Part shown: positions 34,102 through 42,197 of the stretch, in pieces
How the letters are laid out: every line of letters starts with the position of its first letter
Numbering within the stretch: the stretch's first letter is position 1
Origin: Lachnospiraceae bacterium
GTDB taxonomy: Bacteria > Bacillota > Clostridia > Lachnospirales > Lachnospiraceae
Length of the DNA stretch: 64,000 nucleotides
Assembly (NCBI GenBank): GCA_910576385.1
Contig: CAJTIR010000014.1
Location: 1 to 64,000, forward strand
Reading direction: 5' to 3'
Program-made: the position numbers and the translations under genes
The notes under the pieces: generated by a model
The model's database searches: none
What the model was told of the DNA's origin: nothing
The model's input: the letters and a program-made list of their open reading frames with translations, nothing else

Positions 34102-35250
34102 CTAAATTCCAAAGATTGCCATAAATACACCTGCAGCTACTGCAGTACCGATAACTCCGGCAACGTTTGGCCCCATCGCATGCATCAACAGGAAGTTGGT
34201 AGGATCTTCATCCGCGCCTACCTTCTGAGATACGCGTGCTGCCATTGGTACAGCAGAAACTCCCGCAGAACCAATCAACGGATTGATCTTGCCTCCAGTA
34301 AGCTTGCACATCAATTTACCAAACAGTACACCTGCCGCGGTACCAAACATAAATGCAATCAGACCCAGGGCAACAATCTTCAAAGTAGTGAAATTCAAGA
34401 ACGCTTCTGCACTGGTAGTTGCTCCTACAGAAGTTCCCAGCAAAATTACAACGATATACATCATCGCATTGGAAGCAGTCTCAGATAATTGACGCACTAC
34501 TCCAGATTCGCGGAACAGATTTCCCAGCATCAACATACCAACCAATGGCGCTGTGGTGGGCAGAAGAATACATACTACTGATGTTACCACAATTGGGAAT
34601 AAAATCTTCTCCAGTTTGGAAACTGGACGTAAATTCTGCATCTTAATCGCACGTTCTGACTTCGTGGTAAACAGCTTCATAATTGGCGGCTGAATAATCG
34701 GCACCAACGCCATATAGGAATAAGCTGCCACCGCAATCGGTCCCATAAGTCCGGTCTGTCCTAATTTTCCAGCAAGGAAAATGGAAGTAGGACCGTCCGC
34801 CCCGCCGATAATAGACACGGCTGCCGCCGCTTTATCATTAAATCCTAACAGAATTGCCATAAAATAAGCGCCGAAGATACCAAACTGCGCTGCCGCCCCC
34901 AACAGGAAACTGATCGGGTTCGCGATCAAAGGCCCAAAATCCGTCATTGCCCCAACACCCATGAAAATCAGGGATGGAAGGATTGACCACTCATCCAGGC
35001 TATAGAAATAATAAAGTAAACCACCTACGCCGTTACTGGTCTCTTCCGGTGATGCAATAATATCCGGATAAATATTAACCAGCAGCATACCAAACGCAAT
35101 CGGAACCAAAAGCAGAGGCTCAAAGCCTTTTTTGATTGCAAAAAAAAGAAGGATAAATGCAACCAAGATCATGACATAATTACCCCAGGTCAGGTTAAAG
35201 AATGCTGTCTGATGCAGGAGGTTTGATAAGGTTTCTCCTACGTAACTCAT
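34102..35250 (-). CDS. oadB: Sodium ion-translocating decarboxylase subunit beta
   Basis: The beta subunit is the membrane core that releases CO2 from carboxybiotin and pumps Na+ outward. The 382-residue protein has about nine to eleven helices and the strongly conserved central region [19 protein letters not shown] (about 155-173), including the aspartate that binds Na+ and carboxybiotin, and the second conserved segment [21 protein letters not shown] ([14 protein letters not shown]). GGAGG precedes ATG 35250. It is 17 nt after the biotin carrier gene. Confidence 0.96.
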   Translation of the reverse strand: MSYVGETLSNLLHQTAFFNLTWGNYVMILVAFILLFFAIKKGFEPLLLVPIAFGMLLVNIYPDIIASPEETSNGVGGLLYYFYSLDEWSILPSLIFMGVGAMTDFGPLIANPISFLLGAAAQFGIFGAYFMAILLGFNDKAAAAVSIIGGADGPTSIFLAGKLGQTGLMGPIAVAAYSYMALVPIIQPPIMKLFTTKSERAIKMQNLRPVSKLEKILFPIVVTSVVCILLPTTAPLVGMLMLGNLFRESGVVRQLSETASNAMMYIVVILLGTSVGATTSAEAFLNFTTLKIVALGLIAFMFGTAAGVLFGKLMCKLTGGKINPLIGSAGVSAVPMAARVSQKVGADEDPTNFLLMHAMGPNVAGVIGTAVAAGVFMAIFGI

Positions 35251-35267
35251 ATTTTACCTCCAAAAAA

Positions 35268-35645
35268 TTAATTGTTCATGGTTGCCAGTACTGCACCTGA
35301 TTCCACAGACTGCCCTACTGTCACATCTATGCTTGCTACCGTTCCGTCTTCTGGTGCAACTACAGGGGTTTCCATCTTCATAACTTCCAATACCAGAATT
35401 GCATCCCCACGTTTTACAGCGTCTCCCACTTTCTTATCAATACTGAATACTTTTCCTGCTGCACCTGCCTCAATCTTTACATTTCCAGCGCCGCCCGCTG
35501 CTGGCGCAGAAGCTGCTGATGCTGCTGGCGCTGCCACAGGAGCTGCCGTGCGTCTTGGTGCTGCTGGTGCTGCTGCGCCTGTCCCATTTTCTTCTACAGT
35601 AACATCATAAACGTTTCCATTAACAGTAATTGTATAGCTTTTCAT
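35268..35645 (-). CDS. Biotin carboxyl carrier protein of the decarboxylase (gamma/1.3S type)
   Basis: This 125-residue carrier has an N-terminal strand pair (MKSYTITVNGNVYDVTV), a flexible Ala/Pro-rich linker (residues 23-55) and a biotinyl domain with the canonical EVMKMETP motif; Lys90 is the biotinylated residue. The domain swings biotin between the carboxyltransferases and the membrane subunit. AGGAGG precedes ATG 35645. It lies between the OadG-like gene and oadB. Confidence 0.95.
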   Translation of the reverse strand: MKSYTITVNGNVYDVTVEENGTGAAAPAAPRRTAAPVAAPAASAASAPAAGGAGNVKIEAGAAGKVFSIDKKVGDAVKRGDAILVLEVMKMETPVVAPEDGTVASIDVTVGQSVESGAVLATMNN

Positions 35646-35669
35646 TTTCGTTTCCTCCTGAATATTCTA

Positions 35670-36467
35670 TTATCTTCTTTTGATGGAACGCACTACAAAG
35701 TCGCTTGTAGAAGTTCCGGTAGATGCTGCAATTGCTGCAGCGATTACTGCCGCCAGTTCCAAATCATCTTGTGCTGCTGCCACAGGAGCCGCTACAGGCA
35801 CTGGCGCCGGTGCAGGCGCTGCCTGAGGCATAGATTCTGCAATACTTGCCTTCTTCTTATTTTCAAGATATGGGAAGATCTTAAAGGCATAAATAATCAA
35901 ACTGATCAAAATCAGAACAATAAACACAATTCCCATACCCATCAAGGTATTTAAACCGGCGTTTGTCATCTTCTCGCCCAAAGTCTGTACTGCCTCTACA
36001 CCGATATCCTCAACCTCCATATTGCGGTATTGATAGACATAACTCAAAAGAACTGGGCGTTCCTTATAAATTACTTTCTGCTCACAAGTCAATGTCTTAC
36101 CGGACTTTGTAATTGTAAAATCGCCTAATTCCACAAATTCTCCGACATTTGCAACTGCCTCATCCCAGCGGATAATTAAGTTTGCCTGCCGTAAAATTTC
36201 TTCTATATCCTTCTCAGAAGCAGTGGGAGCAACAGATGTAATATAGTTTGTCTTCTCGGTATCTGACATGTCCTTCATAATCACATACGCCTGCTTCTGC
36301 TCATCTGTCATTTCCATCAAAGATGTGACGGTCCCTTCACAGGTACTCTTTAATTGCTCATAGGTGTAACCGTTATAATCTACCGTGGTAGGATCCGCTT
36401 CTCCACATGCTGCCAGCCCAAGTACGATCAGACACATACTTATCATCAGCAATATTTTCTTTTTCAT
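35670..36467 (-). CDS. OadG-related subunit fused to a lipoprotein-like N-terminal domain
   Basis: This 265-residue protein begins with a lipoprotein signal (KKKILLMISMCLIVLGLAAC, lipobox LAAC at about 17-20). A domain of about 130 residues that would lie outside the membrane follows, with a DUF3887-like look (EQKQAYVIMKDMSDTEK, then CEQKVIYKERPVLLSYVY). Next is one OadG-type transmembrane segment (MGMGIVFIVLILISLIIYAF, about 178-197), and a Pro/Ala linker tail (QAAPAPAPVPVAAPVAA) ending in the IAAAIAASTG helix typical of OadG. OadG normally holds the alpha and beta subunits together. ATG 36467 follows an AAAGGTG site. Confidence 0.85.
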   Translation of the reverse strand: MKKKILLMISMCLIVLGLAACGEADPTTVDYNGYTYEQLKSTCEGTVTSLMEMTDEQKQAYVIMKDMSDTEKTNYITSVAPTASEKDIEEILRQANLIIRWDEAVANVGEFVELGDFTITKSGKTLTCEQKVIYKERPVLLSYVYQYRNMEVEDIGVEAVQTLGEKMTNAGLNTLMGMGIVFIVLILISLIIYAFKIFPYLENKKKASIAESMPQAAPAPAPVPVAAPVAAAQDDLELAAVIAAAIAASTGTSTSDFVVRSIKRR

Positions 36468-36480
36468 AAACTTCACCTTT

Positions 36481-37914
36481 CTATTTCGCTGTATGTTTTC
36501 TAACCAGCTCACCTGTTCCCTTGGTATAGAGCATTTCAAATGCAGCTATCGCATATTTCCTAGTATCTTGTGGCTTGATAATCAAATCAACCTGTCCCCG
36601 CCTTGCTGCTGTCTGCACGGAAGACTGTAATTCCTCATAGGCTTTTGCCTTTGCCGCAATCACATCTGCGGGCTGACCATCATACATAATCTTGGCAGCC
36701 TGCTTTGCATCCATCATGCTGACCTTGCTTCCTTCCCATGCATATACAAGATCTGCTCCAATAGACTTGCTGTTCATCATCACATAGGCGCTGCCATAAG
36801 CATTGCCAATAATAATATTAACTTTGGAAACCGTTGCCCTTGCAAATGCAGCGGTCATACGAGCCATAGCCTTTGCGAGACTCTTTTCAGAACACTCTGT
36901 TGCCGCAAAGCCTTCGGTATTAGTCAGGGACAGTACCGGAATATCAAAAGCATCACAGAAACTAACAAACTCTGCCGCTTTGTTGCAGCCTCTTGCGGTC
37001 AGCGCCGCATCAAAGCTCTCTGTCTTCTCACCATTTTCATCAAATACTGCTGTAGCGTTTGCCACTGCACCTACTGTTGTGCCATTGAGCTTGATAAAGC
37101 CTGTCACCATATTCTTTGCATAGTCTTTCTTGGTCTCAATGAACAGATTACTGTCTGAAATAAGTGTCAGTGCCAGACGCGGATCTTCCTTACAACCGGC
37201 AAGATTTTCACATACACGATTCAAATCGTCAGTACATTCATCCTCTCTGCCGCATTCTGCATTATTGCCAGGCAGTACGCATACCAGCTCACGGATTGCA
37301 GCCAAAATCTCCTCCGTGGTTCCTACACCGTCCACACATCCATTGTTGCTTCCCTGATACTGCGCACTTGCAGTATCACATTTTCCAACATGGTTGCCCT
37401 TGATGGCATTGGGAGAATTGACAAACATTCTGCCCTTTTCTTTCTCCAAAAATGTGAAATCACTTAACGCTGGAATCACAGAGAGACCACCGCCGCAAGC
37501 GCCAAAAACTGCAGTGATCTGCGGAACTACACCGCTTGCCTCTACTTGTTTTGCATAAATCTCACCAAAACCGTTCAGTGCATCTACAGATTCCTGCAGG
37601 CGCATTCCCGCACAGTCAATCAAACCGATCACAGGCGCACCCATCTTCATTGCCATATCATAGACTGCAGCAATTTTCTTGCTGTGCATCTCGCCAATGG
37701 TTCCGTTTAACACAGAAGCATCCTGGCTGTACACAAAGACCCGATTTCCGTCAATCACGCCATAGCCAGTGATGACTCCATCGGATGGAGTCTTGGACTG
37801 GCTCAGGTCAAAATCTGTACTTCTTGCAGTAACCAGAGCACCGATTTCCATAAAGCTTTTTTCATCAAGAAGACCGGTAATTCTCTGTCTTGCTGAGTTG
37901 GTAGAATTGCTCAT
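36481..37914 (-). CDS. Acyl-CoA carboxylase-type carboxyltransferase (MmdA/12S-like)
   Basis: This 477-residue crotonase-fold carboxyltransferase belongs to the family of methylmalonyl-CoA decarboxylase alpha, propionyl-CoA carboxylase beta and the 12S subunit of transcarboxylase. It moves CO2 between an acyl-CoA and biotin. The first half contains GVITGYGVIDGNRVFVYSQD and GLIDCAGMRLQESVDALNGF (DGNRVFVYSQD, DCAGMRLQES). The second half contains GNAYGSAYVMMNSKSIGADL and AWEGSKVSMMDAKQAAKIMY in shorter recognisable pieces. It is slightly shorter than PccB (about 510). GGAGG precedes ATG 37914. It is the first gene of the operon, behind a good promoter. Confidence 0.92.
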   Translation of the reverse strand: MSNSTNSARQRITGLLDEKSFMEIGALVTARSTDFDLSQSKTPSDGVITGYGVIDGNRVFVYSQDASVLNGTIGEMHSKKIAAVYDMAMKMGAPVIGLIDCAGMRLQESVDALNGFGEIYAKQVEASGVVPQITAVFGACGGGLSVIPALSDFTFLEKEKGRMFVNSPNAIKGNHVGKCDTASAQYQGSNNGCVDGVGTTEEILAAIRELVCVLPGNNAECGREDECTDDLNRVCENLAGCKEDPRLALTLISDSNLFIETKKDYAKNMVTGFIKLNGTTVGAVANATAVFDENGEKTESFDAALTARGCNKAAEFVSFCDAFDIPVLSLTNTEGFAATECSEKSLAKAMARMTAAFARATVSKVNIIIGNAYGSAYVMMNSKSIGADLVYAWEGSKVSMMDAKQAAKIMYDGQPADVIAAKAKAYEELQSSVQTAARRGQVDLIIKPQDTRKYAIAAFEMLYTKGTGELVRKHTAK

Positions 37915-37971
37915 TACTTAAACCTCCATACTGTATTTTATTGTATTTTTATAAATATTCTTCCGATTGTA

Positions 37972-38000
37972 ATTGTATCGCTTTTGACGGACATTTTCAA
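37972..38000 (-). promoter_or_regulatory. Sigma-A promoter of the decarboxylase operon
   Basis: On the minus strand TTGAAA (37995-38000) and TACAAT (37972-37977) are exactly 17 nt apart. Transcription would start near 37965 and give a leader of about 50 nt with a GGAGG site before the carboxyltransferase start. Confidence 0.75.
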
Positions 38001-38050
38001 TAGATAATTGCATAAATTTGTTAAACTTTTCACTAAAGAGGACAACTTTT

Positions 38051-39421
38051 TCAAGAAGATGGTTCGTTTTCTTCAAAATAAAAATTCTTCTCCATAAAAA
38101 AAAGCTTCATCAGATAATTTTTATACCAAGCAGCGCTCTGTTTTTTGACTGACCGAGCCGCACAGATGGGGAATTCTGCAATCTGTTTTTCGCCGAGAAA
38201 ATACCGCACACAGCCCACCTGCTGCCCCTCTTTTACAGGAGCTTCCACAGTCTCTGGAATCTCATAGACTGTCTTTACTTCTTCATCCGCCCGCTTCAAT
38301 ACCATCAGCTTTTCTTCTTTGGCCTTCATCGAAACGCTTACTTCCTGGTAAAGTCTGCCATTTTCTGGTTCCGCATCCAATACTTTTGCCTGTGGAAATT
38401 CTTTGCCATATTCACAGACGTCCACACATTGATACTGACTAAGGCCATATTCCATCAATGTCTTGGTATCTGACCATTTATAAGTCTTATTATTTGGCCA
38501 GCCACAGGCAAGCAGCGCTACCACAAATGTTCGTTCATCCCTCCGTAAAGCTCCCACATAGCAATATCCTGCGTTTCCGGTAAATCCAGTTTTTCCAGAT
38601 AAGGCTCCCTCCATCATCTGTAAAAATGCGTTGTGATTGTTGCAGTTGTAAGTTTTTGTGCCTGCAAGGTTAGAAAACTGATGACTGGGTGTTCTGGTAA
38701 TTTCCAGAAATGTTTCATTTTTAATGCAGTAACTCATAATCTTTGCCAAATCTGCGGCTGTTGTTCCATGAACGCCGGTTTCATCCTGTCCATCCAATCC
38801 ATTTGGCGTAATAAAATAGGTATCTTTGCAGCCCAGCTCTTTTGCCTTTTGATTCATCTTTTGTGCAAACCCTTCCACACTTCCCCCAATATGCTCCGCA
38901 ATAGCCACCGCCGAATCGTTGTGGGATTCGAGCATAAGAGAATACAAAAGATCCCTGAGCTGGAAAGTATCATCCGCAGCCATGCCCAGACGCACTTTGG
39001 GCATAGACGCCGCATAACTGCTAACCTTCACTTCATCATCCAAATTTCCCTGTTCCAATGCCAAAATACAAGTCATGATTTTGGTGGTACTGGCATTTGG
39101 CATATGCTGATAACCATTTTTTTCATAGAGCACCCGTCCACTCTCGGCATCCATTAAAACTGCTGATTTTGCATATAGCGTCGATTCTGCCGGCTGCCCC
39201 TGTGCTGCTTGCGTTGGAACTACTTCCTGCTGATTTTCTGCTTCTGTTGGAACTACTTCCTGCTGATTTTCTGCTGCTTCTGTTACCTTTGCCTGTTCTG
39301 TCTCTTGTGCAAATACCTCTGGCATATTTCCCACAAAAGAAAAAGATACGCACAGACTAAAAAGCAGGATACGTGTTCCGAATCCTGCTTTTATCTGCCG
39401 CTGCCGCAGAGGTTGATCCAT
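38051..39421 (-). CDS. D-alanyl-D-alanine carboxypeptidase (DacF/PBP5 type)
   Basis: This secreted or membrane-associated serine carboxypeptidase trims the terminal D-Ala of peptidoglycan stems. The 456-residue protein (from ATG 39421) has a signal sequence (about 14-38). A Glu/Gln/Val/Pro repeat linker contains two copies of ENQQEVVPT (51-70). The S11 domain has S111-T-T-K, SHN at 166-168 and KTG at 277-279. The C-terminal PBP5 beta domain follows, with a hydrophobic end (WYKNYLMKLFF) that could bind the membrane. The start could also be ATG 39481; 39421 is preferred because of AAGGG about 10 nt upstream. It is the last gene after scpA-scpB. Confidence 0.92.
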   Translation of the reverse strand: MDQPLRQRQIKAGFGTRILLFSLCVSFSFVGNMPEVFAQETEQAKVTEAAENQQEVVPTEAENQQEVVPTQAAQGQPAESTLYAKSAVLMDAESGRVLYEKNGYQHMPNASTTKIMTCILALEQGNLDDEVKVSSYAASMPKVRLGMAADDTFQLRDLLYSLMLESHNDSAVAIAEHIGGSVEGFAQKMNQKAKELGCKDTYFITPNGLDGQDETGVHGTTAADLAKIMSYCIKNETFLEITRTPSHQFSNLAGTKTYNCNNHNAFLQMMEGALSGKTGFTGNAGYCYVGALRRDERTFVVALLACGWPNNKTYKWSDTKTLMEYGLSQYQCVDVCEYGKEFPQAKVLDAEPENGRLYQEVSVSMKAKEEKLMVLKRADEEVKTVYEIPETVEAPVKEGQQVGCVRYFLGEKQIAEFPICAARSVKKQSAAWYKNYLMKLFFMEKNFYFEENEPSS

Positions 39422-39570
39422 CTGCCTTCTACCCTTTTCTCTGTAGTAACCTCTCCGAACTATTTTCAAAAATCCCATCATAAAGCTTTCTCACATCCGA
39501 TTTCTGATTTCCCTTCATTATATGAAAAAGCTGCTGTATTATGTCTTTTAGAGTAATGATTCCTATGTAT

Positions 39571-40140
39571 CTACACATCCATTTTTAGTTTCATTTCCTC
39601 CTCCGCCTGCTGGCGAAATTCTTCCAATTGATCTTGATTTAGCCGAGGAAGCTCATCAATGGACTGAACTCCAAAGCTGCGCAAAAACTCCTCCGTTGTC
39701 CCAAACAGCAACGGTCTGCCTGGCGCATCCAGCCGCCCCAATTCACAGATCAAATTATACTCCATCAGCTTATTGACTGCATGGGCACAGGAGACGCCGC
39801 GGATTTTCTCAACTTCCAACCTGGTAATTGGCTGCTTATAGGCGATAATAGATAATGTTTCTAAGAGAACATCTGTGAGTACATGCTGTTTAGGCTGCTT
39901 GGCAATCTTCACCAGATACCCATATAATTCCTTCTTGGTACACAACTGGACGGCATTTTCAATCTCCATAATCTCAATGCCCCTGTCTTCCTTTCCATAC
40001 CGTTCCATCATTTGATGCAGAATTTCTCGCACCTGTTCCTCTTCTAATTCCAAGACTTGGGCAAGCCTGGATATCTCTACGGACTCCCCCATTGTAAAGA
40101 GAATCCCTTCTATAATCGCTTCGTACTGCTCTGGTCTCAT
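39571..40140 (-). CDS. scpB: Segregation and condensation protein B
   Basis: ScpB dimerises through two winged-helix domains and joins ScpA to the SMC complex that organises the chromosome. The 189-residue protein has the family features: EAIIEGILFTMGESVEISRL, then LLETLSIIAYKQPITRLEVE and the IRGVSCAHAVNKLMEYNLI helix (recognised as SIIAYKQPIT and IRGVSCAHAV), ending in LFGTTEEFLRSFGV. ATG 40140 has GGAGAAG 2-6 nt upstream; the frame also opens at 40164. It follows scpA by 30 nt. Confidence 0.96.
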   Translation of the reverse strand: MRPEQYEAIIEGILFTMGESVEISRLAQVLELEEEQVREILHQMMERYGKEDRGIEIMEIENAVQLCTKKELYGYLVKIAKQPKQHVLTDVLLETLSIIAYKQPITRLEVEKIRGVSCAHAVNKLMEYNLICELGRLDAPGRPLLFGTTEEFLRSFGVQSIDELPRLNQDQLEEFRQQAEEEMKLKMDV

Positions 40141-40170
40141 ATCTTCTCCATTCTCATCTATCACCGCGGG

Positions 40171-40917
40171 TTATGCGGCAATCCTTGACTCAATCAGGAT
40201 ATCATCAAAAATATTTTCTTGGGAAATCAATATTTTTCCAGTTTTCATCAATTCCAGGATGGACAAAAATGTGACAATAATTTCCATTTTCGTGCTCTGT
40301 GCCTCCAAAATTCCTCGAAAACTAAAATTCCGATGAGCAATCGCATACTGTTCCAGATATACCATTCGTTCTTCTAAGGACACTTCTTCCTTCTCAATCT
40401 TTCCAAACTTGGAACGAATCGGGTCAATCTTGTCCTCTCTTTTGCGCATAATAGACTTAAAAATGGCATTAAGTTTTTTTAAGGTGACATTGGACAACAA
40501 TTCCTCCAGATTCACCGGCTCCTGATATTTACGGACTTCATCTGGAATCGTTGGCGTTTTAAACATCACCTTCTGCGCATCCACTTGACGATCCTTTAAT
40601 TCATAGGACATACACTTATACATCTTATATTCCAGCAATTTCTGTACCAGCTCCGCCCTGGGATCCTCCTGAATTTCCTCCTTCTCTTCTTTGGGCAGCA
40701 GCATACGGGATTTAATATCCAGCAGGGTGGCTGCCATCACTAGAAATTCACTGACAATATTCAGATCCTGGCGCTTCATCTCGCTAATGTACTCCATGTA
40801 CTGATTGGTAATTTCCACAATCGGAATATCATAAATACTTACTTTGTTTTTCTCAAGCAGATGCAAAAGGAGATCCAAAGGCCCTTCAAACACCTGCAAT
40901 TTTACTTTTAGATCCAT
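40171..40917 (-). CDS. scpA: Segregation and condensation protein A
   Basis: ScpA is the kleisin that bridges the heads of the SMC dimer. The 248-residue protein begins with the hallmark LQVFEGPLDLLLHLLEKNKV, continues with VSIYDIPIVEITNQYMEYI and ends in a winged-helix tail containing IVTFLSILELMKTGKILISQ (segment TFLSILELMK). The Shine-Dalgarno site before ATG 40917 is weak, and the gene starts 24 nt after the small gene, so translation may be coupled. It shares the promoter at 41175-41203. Confidence 0.96.
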   Translation of the reverse strand: MDLKVKLQVFEGPLDLLLHLLEKNKVSIYDIPIVEITNQYMEYISEMKRQDLNIVSEFLVMAATLLDIKSRMLLPKEEKEEIQEDPRAELVQKLLEYKMYKCMSYELKDRQVDAQKVMFKTPTIPDEVRKYQEPVNLEELLSNVTLKKLNAIFKSIMRKREDKIDPIRSKFGKIEKEEVSLEERMVYLEQYAIAHRNFSFRGILEAQSTKMEIIVTFLSILELMKTGKILISQENIFDDILIESRIAA

Positions 40918-40941
40918 ATTTTTGCTGTCACAACTGTTCCC

Positions 40942-41133
40942 TTACTCTTTCATTTTGTCTATGTCTGTCAGATTGACGCCCAACACAGTTAAAAGTGCTT
41001 TCAGAGAGAGATACTCATCTCTCAATTTCGCATAGGTTTCTGTGGCATTTTCTTTACGCGCTATTGCCATATAATCCTGAATTTTCTTAAAATCATCAAT
41101 GGCGTTTTTAATAATCTCAGCATTTGTCGGCAT
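40942..41133 (-). CDS. Small helical protein of unknown function upstream of scpA
   Basis: This 63-residue protein has an AGGTGA site 5 nt before ATG 41133, lies right behind a consensus promoter, and is followed 24 nt later by scpA. It reads as two or three amphipathic helices (AEIIKNAIDDFKKIQDYMAI; YAKLRDEYLSLKALLTVLGV in shorter segments). Its first position in the scpAB operon suggests a role linked to chromosome organisation or operon regulation, but I do not recognise a family. Confidence 0.7.
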   Translation of the reverse strand: MPTNAEIIKNAIDDFKKIQDYMAIARKENATETYAKLRDEYLSLKALLTVLGVNLTDIDKMKE

Positions 41134-41174
41134 TCAATCACCTGCTTTCTCTGTGCGATTTCATTGGTAAATCC

Positions 41175-41203
41175 ATTATAACAAAAGCACTTCAAAGTGT
41201 AAA
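41175..41203 (-). promoter_or_regulatory. Sigma-A promoter of the scpAB-dacF operon
   Basis: On the minus strand TTTACA (41198-41203) and a perfect TATAAT (41175-41180) are 17 nt apart. The transcription start would be near 41168, about 35 nt before the 63-codon gene. Confidence 0.82.
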
Positions 41204-41247
41204 GCAAAAACAACTAAGGAAACGCTTTAAACTGCATTTTGCTAACA

Positions 41248-42099
41248 CTATTGAGGAAGAAATTTTATCTGCAAAAGTTCTGCCCGATTAAAAATGCGCA
41301 CATGAAAAGTGTGGGTGCCAAGCCCTCTGCTGACAATCACACAGCGATCTCCTATCTGAAATTTTCCCGCATCATATTTCGGAAACAGTGTAAGCTGTGG
41401 GGAGATCAGGCTTCCAATCCCAGGAATCCTAATTAATCCCCCGTGATTATGTCCACAAAATGTTACATCTGCCCCCCATTTGGCATAATTTTCTGCATAT
41501 GCTGGATTATGGGCGAGTAAAATTTGAAACAACTCCTCCTTGTGCAATTTTAAATGCTTCTTCATATAAGCATCCTTCATCGGAGGAATCTCACCCTTTT
41601 CATAGTAATCCAATTCCAGCTCCAAGGCGGACAGTATTACTTGGTTTTCTCCCAGAGAAATTTCCCTGCTCTCTGTTTCCATAATTTGCACACCCAAATC
41701 CTCTGCCCGTTTTAAATACTTCATAAACGGGGGATGATTGATCCGTTTCGAATCACGCAGGCGGCTCTCATGATTGCCATAGCTATAATAGACAGGAGCA
41801 ATCTTGACAAGTTCCTGTAATGTTTTCAAAGCTTTTTCATAGGTATCTGGATATTTTGAGACCAGTAAATCCCCTGGAATTAATATCACTTGTGGCTCAA
41901 TCTTCTTTACTTGTTCCAAAAGCCGTTTATTTTCCTTCCCATAGAAAAATCCATGCAGATCTGCAATCACCGCGGCGCAAGCCTCTTTCTTAAGTTTTGG
42001 AGAACACACCTCATAACAGGTAACACCGAAACGGGATAACTCCCACCTCTGCCATACAATATACAGAAACAACAATGCCAATATCAAAATTAAAACCAT
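41248..42099 (-). CDS. Membrane-anchored metallophosphoesterase
   Basis: This 283-residue YkuE/YaeI-like phosphoesterase is anchored by one N-terminal helix (residues 2-17). The five metal-binding motifs of the calcineurin-like fold are visible: ADLHGFF (about 46), PGDLLV (about 75), GNHESR (about 109), LAHNP (about 198) and GHNHGG (about 216). Relatives hydrolyse lipid or nucleotide phosphates such as UDP-2,3-diacylglucosamine, but the substrate here is unknown. A GGGGG-rich site precedes ATG 42099. It is divergent from the second carboxypeptidase gene, overlapping its possible upstream region. Confidence 0.9.
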   Translation of the reverse strand: MVLILILALLFLYIVWQRWELSRFGVTCYEVCSPKLKKEACAAVIADLHGFFYGKENKRLLEQVKKIEPQVILIPGDLLVSKYPDTYEKALKTLQELVKIAPVYYSYGNHESRLRDSKRINHPPFMKYLKRAEDLGVQIMETESREISLGENQVILSALELELDYYEKGEIPPMKDAYMKKHLKLHKEELFQILLAHNPAYAENYAKWGADVTFCGHNHGGLIRIPGIGSLISPQLTLFPKYDAGKFQIGDRCVIVSRGLGTHTFHVRIFNRAELLQIKFLPQ

Positions 42100-42197
42100 A
42101 CCTGCCCCCTGCCTTTCTTTTCAAAATTGTCATATCGTCCATGCCTGTTGCTTACACTTTAGTATATCTTATAGCTATGTTTCCTGGAGGTTATACT

